DNA of 60,000 bases. It comes from Lineus longissimus (lineage: Eukaryota; Nemertea; Pilidiophora; Heteronemertea; Lineidae). The position numbers and the translations under genes were made by a program. The DNA is taken from contig NC_088323.1 of assembly GCF_910592395.1 (NCBI RefSeq), forward strand, positions 5,210,001-5,270,000, given 5' to 3'. Positions 36,801-51,354 of this stretch are shown here, in pieces. Every line of letters begins with the position of its first letter. The stretch's first letter is position 1. Below the pieces are notes generated by a model. That model had not been told where the DNA came from and did no database searches. It was given only the letters and a program-made list of their open reading frames with translations.

Positions 36801-39800
36801 CGCGTCACGTGCAAGGATGGTAATTGCGCGCGTGCACGTGAATCGGCGGGGGTCGAATGTAAACACTGGATATATCTCTTCGCTGACGACCAAGTCATTT
36901 CAACGCCGATGGAAGGAGTATTCTCAGTTCCTAGGGGTTCTTGAAGCAGCGATCCAAACATACCCTGCAACTGACACAAACACGAGACGTACACAAGTGG
37001 CCGCGTGGAAGCGTCCAAAAGGACAACATCATTAAAAGAAGACAAAACTGGGATCTCGGTCACCGTGACTTTCAGTATGGCAGCAAATGCTTATGATTGT
37101 AAGATATTATCAACAGGAGATGATGCATATTAACGTTACTAGTGGGACTGGGCAAACTTGGTATGCAATCACATTGTCTACGCAAATCGGCTGGTCACGT
37201 AGCGGTAATTTTCATTACGACGCTTTGCATCTGAAATTCCCACTTCCCTCCCACGTCAGTTCAGACATGCATTGTTTGAATTATTCACAAAATCATGTAT
37301 AAATGACAAGTGATGATCTGATGCTGCCTACACTCAATGCCATACATTCACGACGAAGGCTGTTTTTGACCTCTGCAACAGGTGATCATGAAAAACACAA
37401 ACAAATGGTCAAAAAAGCGGAGAAAACAAACAAAAGATAAATCTCTATGGAGGATGAGAAGCGTGGATGACATGGACAAGATTTGACACATCATTTGCCG
37501 AGGATACGGGTATCACTGATGCGTAAGCTCTCGTCCGATGACAAGATAGCGCCGGACAAAAGCACGATGAAAATATGACCCACGTGCGGGTCGGAAAAAT
37601 CGGAAAATAACATGCGCAACAAGAGGAAAACAAAACTTATGGAGCGGGGGCCATTTTGAAATGACAGAGCGAGTTACGTCTGCGGCATTGTTCTCAAGGA
37701 CGGGTGATTGTAAAAGTGTACCTGTTGGTTTGTGTGACGAAACGCAGGCGCAGAGACGTGTCCTTGTCACCTTTTGAGTTGTCTTCGTACACCTGCGTCC
37801 AAAACGAGATTTCATATTTCAATCCTGAGGGGAGTGGTTTGAAAATGATCTTATTCTAATTAAAGGATCAGTGCTTATCTATATGATCGGATATGTCTTT
37901 TTTTTCGGATAGACTGATCATGAGATTGCGATGTGGCGGAACCCGCATTCAATTTAGATCAATTTACATTGCAGATACTGCGGTATCGTTGGTATTGGAG
38001 AGCTATACCTCCGTGGTATTGGCGATTTCTAAGATAGTTTCCCACACCAAGGCATTTTCCCTTTGCAACTGACTTCGACCCGACTGCGAATGTTCTCGAG
38101 AAAAAAAAACAGCGATGAAGATCCTGGTTTCGCCAGAACCTCCCTTTTCGCACTATGGTGCTGAAGGTAGGCCTTCAGTGGGAGAGGCAGCTAGCAACAA
38201 AGGAATACCAGCATGATCTCTAATGAACAACACGTCATAAAAGACATAATTTCGGGAGAAAAATCCCGGCATCTTTTTAAATCAATAAAGAATCCCCATG
38301 TAACACAACGTCGGCCATTTAAAGCAAATAAAAAGGCACGGCAATGGAACAATCCGATGAATTATGTCCAATGCTCTTTCTCTGTTTCACTTATAAAATG
38401 CTCCAACCCCTCCCTTCCGCTTCGGAGACAAAAATAAAGAAAAATGCGCTAACCACTTGACGTCTACCCCTTTGTGAGCCTCTTCACCTGTGAGTGTCTT
38501 TTCAAAACAAAGCGCGACAATCCCGAGTGGCGCAACCAATGTTTCCCGCGCGGACCCCGCCCCGAGGCAAAAACTCCGTTTGACGCCCAACATATTTCAC
38601 CACTTATTCCTCAATCCTGCTGCACTTGAGCTTTAATCAGTCCTTACCCCCGCTGTGAGTGTCCTCACTTAGATCACACTCGACCAAGGAAGCATCTTAA
38701 TTGGGACTCGTGACGTCATCGCGGCCCCGGGTCTTTCCTACCTCCCATTCGACAAGGATGATGCTATCACACGAGCAAGCGCAGTTTTGAAGATTGGCCC
38801 TTGCCCATACTTCTTCTTTCTCTTCTTCTCCTTTGGCTCTCCCCGGCATGTAGGCTTAGATTCTTTTCAAATTCTGTAGTGGTTTAACCGTATCAGACTG
38901 TCCACGTTTGTTCAGCTTGATAACATTCGATTTGTCATGGATCTAAAGAACATTCACGACAAGCTGCAGGGTCGCTGCTTCGGAATTCAAGCAGACCCAG
39001 TGGGTGAAAATAATATTCGTGATGGTTCTTTGGCCCAGGTCAGAGCCATACTGATGAAACCGCAAAAATATCTCTCCTAAAAACTTCCGGTGGCGATTTG
39101 ATCTACCACAATCCCGTTTCAGTATTCATTGCAAAAGATTACAGTCTGTAACATATCCTCAGGATGAATAACCAGAGGGGCCTGGCCAGATACCCACCAT
39201 CCCAGACATCACAAAATGCAATCAAAGATGGCCGGCGGGGTAGAGATAACGAGTTGCGCTAACAACGCGTTCTAAAATCACCAAACCTAACATTTTTACC
39301 AAGATTCAATTATCACAGCCCATTAAGTCTTTGCCTTGTAACACTCGTCAATTTAAGTATACCAGAAGTTTTAATAACATGCCTCTTCCTGCGGAGGTTT
39401 ACTTTTGCTTCGGGCGAAGCACACATGCGCAACAATGAGGTCAGTCATCCGGGTCATTCGTCGCACGTCTGCTTCTGAAGTCTCGGGCAGTAGGTCTATC
39501 ATTTGGGGGAGGAGTGGAACTCTTGTTTGTACCGGTGTAAAATCGGTGAACAATTGATTAAATTTTTGTTATATTCATGTAGTTAAAAGCCGGGAGCCAG
39601 TTAATAATCGGTCTCAACCGGAGCAGATGAGGAAAACTTGTAACCAGAAGGCGGCGAACGGTAATGAGTTTAATTGGTACGACACGTTTTATAATGAGCT
39701 GCAGTGGTTAAAAAACAGTGTAGAAACTTGCGAAATAAAAATAACCTCTCCCATAGAAACTATAAACTGTATACATAACGATACAACTAATGGACCGCAG

Positions 39801-42800
39801 GTACATTGTATTATAGCGTCCTGTCGTGAATGTTCTTGGAAATTTCTATCGGAAATTATTCGTCAAGCTGTCTCTTCGGTAGGTTTTCTGTTGCCCATAA
39901 CCTTATTTCAATGGAAAAACGCTTCAATAAACAGTGTTCCGATTAACTGCCATTTGCTAATTTTCAAACAGTTTTCGTCAAGTTTACATCGAATGATTCA
40001 TTATCGCAAGAAAATTACTTAACCATGATAATTTGTTAACTGAAACACAATATTTTGCCCCTTAACAAATTATATCGGCTATAAACCTCTTCAAATCCTA
40101 CTCAAGCTCAATAAGTATATCACGGACCACCTCCACTCTTAATTCATTCAACCAAAGGTGCAAAATCGGCGAATTAGTGACATCGCTCGGACGGGGATGC
40201 ACGCAACGCGGCTGAAGAGCCACGCGCGTTTGCGCGACACCACGCGTTGGCGTCCGTCCAGTTGGAGCCTGTGCGGACATGATACGTCAGTGTCCTGAGG
40301 CGATCTCTCTATCACGCCCCTGCCACCATAATTATAGGTTTGGTTGATGCGGAACACAGAAAATAGATTGTTTAATTTATGAAGTAAACGCAAGTAAATG
40401 CATCCTCGAATACCATGGTCGGCTGTATCCCGGACTTTATTGTAAGGAAGGTGATAACACCAAGTGCATGATTCTCAACGCCGTTGAGGATCAACACACT
40501 TCCTATCGTTTTCCAAAAAGATCACAAAGCCATCGGCCAAACCAATCTTACGAATCTGAGTTTTTGGTAGCATCCGAGTTATGCTCCTCTTGCATTCTGA
40601 GTAGGCCCTGATCCGCTCGCATTCTGTGCAGTACGAAACAGCAACTCAACTCTCTCTTTCATGAAGCGAAAATGGACGGGTAAATTACCCACACGAAGGT
40701 GATGAATAAAAAATCCATTTAATTAGATATCATCATGACACTATAAAACACAGATGCACCTGTTGGGGTCATGGTAATTCGCTCTTACGATTCCAATAGC
40801 TGAATTTTCAATGAATCTCCTTTTGTAAACAAACCTTTTGGAGCTTTCAGAAGAAGAATAGGGTTTTTGAAAAGCTTTTAAACGCCATGTTTGGTCACGA
40901 GACCTCCCCTAGTCGTTCTATCTCCAGCTGCGACGCATTCAGTCACCGTATCCTACCAAGCAGCGACGACCACGACGGTGCTTCCGTGACACCACGCTTC
41001 ATGAAATTCGATCTCTGTCCACCACGCCCTTTCTTGCTCGCAAAAAATGCAATTTGAAAAGCGATTAGGCCGCACTAGGGATGCTTTCTGAATGCACCAG
41101 TGACCACTTTCACTGAATATTGGTATTAAAATTATTGAATACATTTTTTCATTGATGATAGTCATGAGAAAAATCAGGTGCGAGACGCAGGACGTTGGGT
41201 GAATATATGCAAATGCAAGCAAATAAGAAACCACAGGGGGTGGCAGTTGGCCTTGTGTATCGTTATGGCGGCACGAGAGAGGACAGCGAGTCTTACATTC
41301 AGCGTCAACCAAAAAAAATGAGCCACCGGCTAAAAAATAAAGGCCATAATTCACTAGCTACATACACCGGTCAAACTCGCGGAACAAACTTCCGGCGGTC
41401 ACGTGTCCAGGTGCGACACAGGGCGCGTCGATTGGATACGATGCGCCGGGATGTGAATGCGAAGGGAGACGTAGAAAATGTTTAACTGGTCTCATTATGT
41501 TTTTGATGAAAGCTTGGTTATGACCAGAAACAAAACTACGTTGATCGAGACAATTTGATACAAATTGAAAGGATAAAATCATTAGCGATTTCAGATGTTT
41601 GATTATGAAAACGTTTTATGTTTATTATTCGTCACAACATTGCAGTCCCAAAGACAACGACTATACTATAGTATACCGTGTATCATCACTAGTAAACCGT
41701 GATCATCACTAGTAAATTTGGTGACAAATCTAGCTCTATTAAAGAACCTATTAACGGATGTACAGACCTTGTCTTTTTTTACAAAGGGCCCCTGCTAGCC
41801 AACCGTGAATCGGATCGAGTCGGATTTCGAAAGGAAACAAGGTCCCTTATTCTACCGACACCCTGTATATTCAGGATCCACAACGAACCTGACTCAAGGA
41901 CGCATAACAATAAACATCCAATTGGATACAACAAAAATCTCAAAACGTGGGTCTTCATCACCAGGTCTAAATTTCCGTGGGAAGAGACAGGCATGGTCAT
42001 CCTAGAGATGCGCGTTCTCCCGCGAGTTCTATGTGGCATCTTTTGTTTTTTATCTCAAGTACCCGTGCCATCAAATTCAAACGCCATGCGTTAGAATAAA
42101 ATCTTTATTATTATCTAGAGATGTTAGATGCTGATTTAATTGTGACCTTTTCTTTTTTTCGTGCGGGTACGGCGTCTTCTACAATAACAGCAGTACATAA
42201 CAGATAATAATTGTCTCTTTAGTATTTAATTAGGACTAATTGACAACATTTTCCATTGAATTTCATTATCATTTTGTCTTTGAGTCGCGTCGCTGCTAAC
42301 TGGTATATCATCCGTAGTTATGGACATAGAATCCGATGACGAAACTTGAAGATGCTCAGATATAGTTTTCCCAAACCGTTATTTTTTGGTTTGGAAGAAG
42401 AATCGATCCATGCATTTTATCTCTGAAGTTGTGATAGGTGTTTTCCTCATCAGTGTGTGAAACGAAAAGTTGTCACTTCCCACCAGGTTCCTGCAAAAGG
42501 CTTTTACTGCATCGCGCCTACATATTTCCCAAATGCTCGATGGCCACATGCTTTCACAACCTCTGCAGGAAGACCAAAGTTTGCGCAAGTCGAGGCAACA
42601 TATTTTAGGGGCGAGGTCCAATTTCACACTGCAAACACGCGCTAATGGTGGGAAAATTATCACAGAACTCTCATTTAGCGAATTGGGCGTGTGCGAAAAA
42701 TTTGCTGCGTATTTTCCGTAGCCAGAGAAGCGTAAATCACAGGAATATATCGGCGGCTGATCATTTCTTAAAGCTCCAAAGATCAAGTGTTCTCCTTGTG

Positions 42801-45800
42801 GCAATTTGGCCCATCTTTATCGGGGCGGTCTTGATCCAGTCTTACGGGGTTCCCGACTCGCGCTTCGTTACCCGAACCACGGGGTGTTTCCCGGAAACAG
42901 AGGCCACTGATTTTCGGTGATCCTATAAGGTTAGGCCGGCACCTCCCCCGCTTTGATAGGTTGCAGCTCATACTTCTGTAACAGGTCCTAAATTGATCTC
43001 GGAGCAGAAGGTAGTGGGTAAATAGGGATAATGAGATATATACCAACGGGGGACTGAGCGGATGCTATTGAGGTGGGACTGGGACGCTGCCGTACCATTA
43101 ACCGCGCTTGCACAAGAGCCAAGGGCGAGCAACGGGACGCACAACCCGAGAGGCAACGCAAGGGGAACCAAGAGTTACTTCATAACCATAATTGACATCC
43201 TTTACAGCCATGTGAACAAGTTTTCTTTTGTTTGGCTGTGTCCACTCCTCCATCAAGCCCGCGCGAAGTGGACAAATTTTGCCAATTTTCGCTAGTGTCA
43301 CCGCCTCAGTTATATTGGTTACAATCGAGTGACTAGTTTTGATATTTTGGACCTTCTCGCTTTGTCCGTTTGAGGGTTTAGTGGAGCTAATTTTCCTATC
43401 TGCGTAACTTCGAACGCTGTTTGGAGGGTCAGTGCCAGACCGCCAGCGCGCCGTGTGGTCAAGCCGACACCGGAGAATCGCTGGGAAAAGTCAGAATTGA
43501 GAGTTCCCCATGTTTCTTGTCTGAGGAATGTGGAAGGAATATTACGCAATGATTGTGCACGGTATGCCCTCTTAGTGGTGAAGATGAGTACAGTTAAGGC
43601 TAGAAAGCTTCTGTTCTGTCAAAGCTTGACCCCAAGATATGGCTGAAGTTTATCAGCCAACACTCGGTAGGCTTCATGCCAAAATTCACTTCGGGTGCCA
43701 TGGGGGGACTGGTCTCATTAGCCTTGGTAGGCAACCAGCCGAGGGAGGAAAACTCTGATTGAAGCCTTGATATGAAGTAAATTTGTAAGGGCGTTGCCAC
43801 ATAAAGGTTGGCCTGCACGCTACAATAGTGCGACTTCAACTCGTCACTAAGGTTTGAGTTCAATGCCAAATGCGTACAGTGCTACAAGGTCTGAGACATA
43901 AAGTAAAACTGAACCATGAATCGCCTTCGTCTATCTGAGAACCTTTGCCTTAACTGAGCTGAGCCGTGTCATTGCAGTCGCATCGCCACATCATCAGCGT
44001 CCGATCAAGGGTGTTGGAGATCCTCGCGCCATAACGAAACACCTTGTAAATCTTACACGAAAATCTGAGAAATTATATCTCAAAAACCTGCTGACGCCTG
44101 TTTAAAACATCATCTTGACACAAATTACCCTCTCTAAATTTAACGCGCCAACACCAACAGCCGAAACCACGCGTCCCCCCTCCAAAAGAAACACCAACAA
44201 AAGTATAATATTCTCAATAACCCAATCGTCATTCATTGCAGTTTAAAGATGCTCAAACGAGGCTCGAGTCTTTAGAACGTGTTCGGGAGGGAGTCGGGTT
44301 ACCATTGACGACAATAGCCGGCCGCCATGATCTGGGAACCCAGCATCCTGATTTTTGCAACAATCGGCCATCTGTTAATTGCTTGTAGAGATGCTGGACC
44401 ATATTGGTGGGGATCCTTCCCATGGGCCATCGGACAGAATTCGGGGGTTTTTTGTGTAGCATCGCGGCGTCAAGTGGAGTAGAACATGTTGTGTTTACCT
44501 GTAAGTTGTGTGATGAGATTGAGGGGGAACATGTGTTATTAGCTGTCAGACATACTTGAGAACATCTTGGACAGTCGTTGGTGGTTGCAATTTTGCACGA
44601 ACAAGACACTGCAAGAAAAGGTATAACACTAATTGATGTGCAGAATTATCCGCATTCGCCAAATCTAAGAGGCACGTAACAAATTCTCACAAATGTTAGC
44701 GCGGAATGTTCTTTATGTGGCCAAAATACGAATATTTAATCTTGAAACAGGCATGTTGCTCTGCAATGGAAATGTTTTGTTGTTTTGAGCAAAATAGTGT
44801 AACTCAAGCGAAGAGTCACAGGTGCGGTTTGTCACAAAATTCACACAACTATCAGGGAAATGCATCAATTACATCATTAGAACTTGTGTGCATGCGATTG
44901 TGCTTATAATGCATTCTGCGAAAATGTGCACAATTTTTCAAATGGTAAACAGCTAAATACTACAAGATTTCGCACAGCAAAGCATTTTTCTTTACTTTGC
45001 TATTCGGTAAACTTGATCTTCGTTACGTGCTGCTCAAGCATCTCCGGAACTTAGACTTTGGCATTATTTGGCGTGAGTCAAGCAGAATGGCCGGATTTGC
45101 CATAAACACAAACCGTGGAAACGGAACACATTGTGCATCTCTTCTGTTGAATATACAGTTTGTTTAGCTGACATAACCACTATTCTTCTTGCGGGCATGA
45201 AAATAAACAGTTTGCTTTTTAAGAAACCATTACACGTGTTGGCTATTTAAAAGTTTGCTAATTATGATGTTATTTAAACGGTGCGATTATTCTTGAAATG
45301 TCAGTGAGGTGAAAATGGTCCCTGGAGACAGGTGGTAAAATTGACACCGATTTGTTTGGCGTTCGTTTCGTTTTTAAAAAATACCCGCGTACTGTATCAC
45401 AGCTGGAGAGTGCAAAGTGCCTCTCATCGACGAATGGAATTTTGTGATTTGGTCTGTCAGTTCTGTATAAACAGTTCAGAATAAACTTTTTGATTGCGAA
45501 ATAAATATATAAAACCAGTTGGCTTTCCTTGTAAGTAGAACTCCTTGGGGTGTTTGGTTGCCTCGTGTTGATGTACCACACATTTTCCACCGTTCACCCA
45601 GACAAAATTGTCTGGAAACATTCAACCTCTTTTTGGAAAAAAACGAAATTAAAACACCTTTGAATGAAAAAGATGGTTGAAGATTTCGTCGCTGCAGTAT
45701 TTCGCTGTAATAGACTCGTTGTTAGTGATGTATTGTCCGATTCTGGCAGTGTAGATACTTTCAGTTTCTATTTCATAGTTTCAGATGAAATAGGTATAAC

Positions 45801-48800
45801 ACTTAGTTCAACTGTGCACTGAATCGCTGTATGAGATCCGAATCCCATGATTTTCTCGAAATGGACTAGAATCAATTGGTCCACTCTTCACCGGAATCCA
45901 ATCAAGGGTTGGCACCTTTTATAATTAGCGGAAATCGGGTTTTTACGCCCCCAAAAGAGTAATCTATCGCTGATGATTAAAATTGAAAGGGCGTCCTGTC
46001 GGAGCGGAAGTTCGGCGAATTGATTCGTGCAATTGCCTATGTACATAAACAATAGCAAGGCGAGGAAGCTTTTAGCGGTCAGTTTAACAGATGATCGTTC
46101 CTTTTTCTTTTCAGTAATGTAAAACAATATGAACCTGTAAAAACTTCAATTATCAATTGATTCAATTTTCGTCTTCAGTTCAAAAATTACAGGGAAAAAA
46201 ATAAATCGCTTCTCTTTTCAATTATGGTAAATTTTCTAAGTAAAGTAATGTATGATAACATTTGGATCTTCTACCCAATGTTCCTGGTAAGTTTCTTTCT
46301 TTCTTCACGCGACCCCCCACCACCCTCCCCGAAACCATTCCTGTAATATGCGATGACATTTCTACCTCGGCAACACGCCCTTCCTTCAGAAGAATCAAGA
46401 AGAATCCTTTATAGTGACGTCTTAGTACCTCGTCCCTGCGCTAAAACAATAACGACCAATCCTCACAAACGTATACAAGTTTACTCGAGGGGACGAGACG
46501 ATAATAACAACAACATTCGCAGACCAACATCCCTTCGTGACGACACGGGTCATCTAGTCCAAAAGGCGACACTTGATTCGGTGGATAAGCCTTATTTATA
46601 TTTTGACCCTAAGAGAAGCATGTGAAGACCTCCGCAGCAAGAGGTCTTGACAAAATAAAGTCCCTTTTCGTTGACAGATTAGTGTAATCTTTAGTTTTGT
46701 AAGGGACATTATCCTCGATCATCTAAGATGGCGCATATTTTGACAAGTCTAACACGACGTTGCTGGGCGATTTGACGCGATTTGACCGTTTTATAATCAC
46801 AACAATGCCGTCTTAATCACTTCAATGGACTTTAATGAGTTTATTACAAATACAGCCGATTATAAGTTAACAAATTAGCCCCGGGTTGGATGGAACTTGG
46901 GGCGCTTGTTGAAGGTGAGTCAATGTCAGTTGCGGTGCAGGCTTCTGACAACCTGTCCTCAGAAACACGCGGTTGTATTTCACTAATCTCAAAACTACTT
47001 CCTTCTGAAAATAAAGATAATCATTTAATAGACTGACTTAAAAGTTGACGTTTGAGTGTTGGGCTAGTTGATTCGTAAGGTTTCCCATTAAGAAATAGTC
47101 ATCTTGACTTAGGAAATCTCCGCCAAACTGAGAGCATTTCAAGGCGACACACACCTCTTGGCGTCCACGGCCTCTGTCCTTCACCAACAGCGCTGTAATC
47201 ATACACCCCGGTTCCCTGCCTTCCCGAGCTGGAAAGGGGAGCCGTCATCCACCATGTCGGGGTCCACCCACTGACGGCGAAATAGGTACAATTTCCAAAC
47301 CGAGGGGCGAATTCCTATTAAAACCCGCTCGTTGCAGACGATACCTCATAATTATTGGTGTGAGAGTCTCTCCGATTGCAACGCGGAATTCTGATGCCGT
47401 AATTTTCATCAGCATTGGGAGAATTGTCCGGAACATTATCCGCGGACATTTCACTTTTCTCTGTAATGTGTTCACGGGTTTCCTTTCACTATCGAGACGC
47501 AACTTGCCTCACTTACCGCACACTTTCCTGATTACATTTTGACACTTTCTGACCGAGAGTGAAATTAGTCCCCCTGGAAAAAAATGGCAATCAGATTTTT
47601 GCGGATTTCAAAGATACAGAAAACGAATTGTTAGGCCAATGTTTCATCTGGAACTTCAAAGATCAAAGTGTCTAAAACTACTTTGCCAGAATCAAACAAT
47701 ACGATCATCAAGAATGAGTCATAAGGCAAAATACTGACCACTATTTTCAATCTGTAACTTTTTTGGTACTAAGTGTTATGTAAGGTACCCACGTGTCTCA
47801 AAACTAGGCAATAGTTGTTGGTAAACAAAACAATACATCCCAGCAGCCACCTGGCATTGTCAGAAGTCTTGTTTTTACAACGAACCCGTTGCCATGAAAC
47901 GACAAACTCTGCTACAATGGCGGCTCATACACCAAGTGAACCTTTAAAAATGTCTCCAACAAAACGGCTAATTTCTAAAGCAAATACTATTTTCTATTGA
48001 ACAGGTTGAACGGTGTCGCGAGGCAGTGAGTGATCAACAAAAGGCCCTGTATCCAGCATGATTTGATTTACCAGTGTTACAGAGAAGGGCCCACGACAAC
48101 CTAAGAATGCTTGGTAGCCTGGCCCGAATCGCCCGTCAAAACATTGCCGATGCTGTTTTGGGTTAGAAATGCAGTCGTCTTGAGACATCAGCCCTAATAT
48201 TATGCAAACTGGATGAGTTGCCATGTAATGCTTTTCCTGAATGGGAATCAGTGACAAACGCAAGAGTACCATACAAGTATGAACGTCACGCGCATTTCTA
48301 TTTCTGTAAGTTAGCGTTAGCGCTAATAATAATCAGACTGGCGGACCGACAAACATATTGCTCCAAGTCCATCCAACAAAGTAACCAACACTGCTTCTTG
48401 GACAAAGACAAATCTGCTCGGTTCCCGACCCTCACAGTAACTATTTTCCCCGCAACTCGTGGGCCTGTCGGCAATACCACACAGAAACCAACAAGGTGGC
48501 GTATGGCTTGTTGTTGACATGAAAACTGGCCCTAATTCACCCAATAATTCACCTCTCGGTGCGATATTTCTCTTCTAATACCTCAAAATGAGTACTATTT
48601 ACCCAGTTTAACAGCAATAAGCATGTTTAACTCATGTTTACTCATCAAACAAGCAGCAGTTGCCAGGGATTAGGCCCTTTCTTCCACACCCAGTGAAGTT
48701 TGCCCAGAACCCTATTGGTGTCCTCCAATAACGTCACTTCGTATTGACGCCGCGCGTTCCGTAGTTTGTTTTCCCCCAAGGCGTGTACCCGGTTCCGTAA

Positions 48801-51270
48801 TAATTGGTTCCAATTTAACTAGGTCAAAGAAGTTAAATGTATTCATGCACGTATTAACATATACAGGGACTGCAACCTGCAAGGCGGATCAAGACGCAAG
48901 GCAACTAAAAGACATTCATTCGGCTTTGTTCGTCTCATTCCGTGAAACATGGCGTTTGCGTGCTAATCGGTTCGGATCATCATCATCGACTCGCGGTTTT
49001 TGTTGCTATCTTCATTAGCGATAATCGGTAACCGAGCGCTTTGCGAACTACATGTATTCAGAAAACCGAAAACTTGTACTGGATACGATGCCTCGATTCA
49101 GAATCATTCTACTGGTCTGAACACCGGATTAATCAAATTGGTTTACCGAAGACTCCGGACGATATCGAATCGCCGATATCCGTCCACTGTGTCCGGGAAT
49201 TGTTCAAACCTTGATTAATAATTAACAAATAGCAATTAGTCTTTGAAAAGAATGTTTTTCATATGATTCAGACGTGCTTTGTACAACGCATGAAGCGAAA
49301 GGTTGGTTGGGTGGTCATACTTGCGTGAGGCGTAAATATTGTTGACTGTATGGCGACCTCGTGGAGGTCGTGCTGAGAAAACGCCAAGAACTGCGTCAAT
49401 TTCAGGCGGATCGGGTCAGTCTATCTGTCCGCCCTGTGGAGGCACAATATTGCTATCATCCAAAAAAATGGCATGTTTCTACTGCTACAGACAAAAACAC
49501 AAATAAGAATAGCAAACGAGAAAAAAATCCATTTTTGCAACAAAAGTCCTCTTATTCGTCTCTTTAGAATCGTATCATCGGCGCGTGTGCCCGCTTAGCA
49601 TTGTTCTAAAACCGAGATCTCAACCCGCAGACTTTACTTTTAAATTCAATACAATTTTAAGTACCTGCAACCATGTACATGTAAAACTTTAAACTTGTGA
49701 TGAGAATGATGCTTTTGAGATGCAAAGCGAAAGTGATGCTTGATTTTTGTTGTTGCTCTTCAATGTTGGAATTCACACGCGTGCCCGCATTGTTGGTGTT
49801 TTTCAAGTGCTTCCTCACTGCTTTGACCTTTTGAGCAAGTATGAACGATGAGACAAAAGTGCGTTTAAAATGGATGCAAATATATAAAAGATCCCACGAA
49901 GAAACAATGACATTTGTTGAGTACATAACGGCAAGGAGCCGTTCATGTTGTACGTACGCACAGTTTCCCGATTTTTCGTCTCTTATTTAAGCGTGGTTGT
50001 CAAAATTTTGCACCGGGGTACCAGCATATCTTATAATGCCAAATTTCCTGATAAGATGTTACGAGTGCTTATTCTCAGCTTATGGTGTTTTTAAATGTCC
50101 TTGTTAATTAAAAAATTGAGTGTTTTGCACTCTTATTAGTGAAATAACCCGGCCTGCAGATAATTGTCTACGGCGTAGTCCACAGTCTGGTATACCGCCA
50201 ACTGAATGCAATGGACTACTTGCCAGGGATAAGCAAAGAATAAACCGCAATTAAAAATAAAGAACTTCCAAAATGGTATTCGTTAGAATATTCATCATAA
50301 GCGTGCAGCATGCACCCGATGCCCTTGATTCGAAATTTAGAATTAGCTCAAATTTCCCACCGAAACGATCGGAATTTAAACCGGGACGAATTTGTTTACC
50401 GTTAATGAAAATACAACTTTAAACCATTGAAATTCTGAAGGATAAAATCAACAGTAAATAATCGGTAACAATATCACATTAACTTCGAACCACGCCATCT
50501 TGCACCTGATCCGCGCCGAATTGTCATGCTTGAGTTTCTCTTAATCTTTCCTCCGTTTCTCCCTATTGTATTCTAATTAGGAGTCGCGCGCAGCCAATGG
50601 CGGCAGGTGGATTCGAATGCAACGCTCGTTTGATCGTTAAAATATTATTTCATTAAAACCCTGGGGCTTTCACAGGACTGTTTTAGGAAGCGTCCTCTTC
50701 TAGTCGATGAATGCACACGGTCGTGTAGTGGTTTGGGGATGCCCTACTGTGAGAACAAATCGGTTCTGACCAGGTTTTAATCAGCGGTATGAAAGGGAAT
50801 GGGCCATATTCAATGCAATTTAGCGTGTTTTGATTTTGTTCGTAGTCTTTTTGATTTTCAATGAATGTATATATTGGTAAGACAAGTTTGGCATCCAGGC
50901 CTGTACTACGATATCTTAAGTTATATGTACGACATCCATATCTAAGAACTCATGGACCGAGCCGATTAGAAAATGAAAAGTTGATGGCTGACGTCAATGT
51001 CGTCAGGCGAACCGCTGAGGGTGTGCCAATCATCCTCGCGTGCCTCTGATACCAGTACCTTATCATGGCTACATTATGTACATTGTGCAACATACAAACA
51101 ATAATGTAATCGATAATACCGGATATTTCGATGTGGGGATCTGTAATGTTTTGTCTCCATATCTGTGAAATTTAAATTTTAAATATCAATAGCTTGACTC
51201 TCATCCCTTTATGTCTGTAATGCACCGTTCCTAACGTCACACTATCATCACCATCTTGACCCTCGAGTTT
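33816..51270. other. Long gene-free stretch
   Basis: About 17 kb with no recognisable coding region; the longest frames (near 39.6, 41.7 and 42.4 kb) are about 130-140 codons and have no motif. A short CTT run lies at about 35299-35317, and a small tandem unit ATCATCACTAGTAAA is doubled at about 41683-41717. YY1-like AAGATGGC words occur near 34830, 39225, 46728 and 50489. As the DNA between two paralogous developmental genes it may hold enhancers, but none can be identified by eye. Confidence 0.35.
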
Positions 51271-51354
51271 TGGATCCACTCCGCCGACCAGGATTCCGTT
51301 ACACCAATGAGGGGAGTTTACGGACGGGACGGAGTATACCTCTGATGGTTTAGA
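51271..51354. repeat. Dispersed repeat, copy 2 (partner at 188-274)
   Basis: Same ordered words as the first copy (TGGATCCACTCCG, CCGTTACACCAA, GGACGGAGTATACCTCTGATGG) in the same orientation. Confidence 0.6.

Noticed and set aside
39627-40022. 131-codon plus-strand ORF
   Set aside because: No domain, signal or splice context; composition resembles random translation of AT-rich DNA.
41699-42094. 131-codon plus-strand ORF, with overlapping minus-strand ORF
   Set aside because: No family match or protein-like periodicity; overlapping frames are equally open.
42379-42804. 141-codon minus-strand ORF
   Set aside because: Several Cys and Trp residues but no spacing of a known domain; probably chance.
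44253-44609. 118-codon minus-strand ORF with several cysteines
   Set aside because: The cysteines do not form a known pattern, and no promoter or splice support was seen.
47551-47590. Possible third copy of the 8228/33675 repeat (CCCCCTGGAAAAAAATGG)
   Set aside because: Only about 20 bp match and the neighbouring words are missing.
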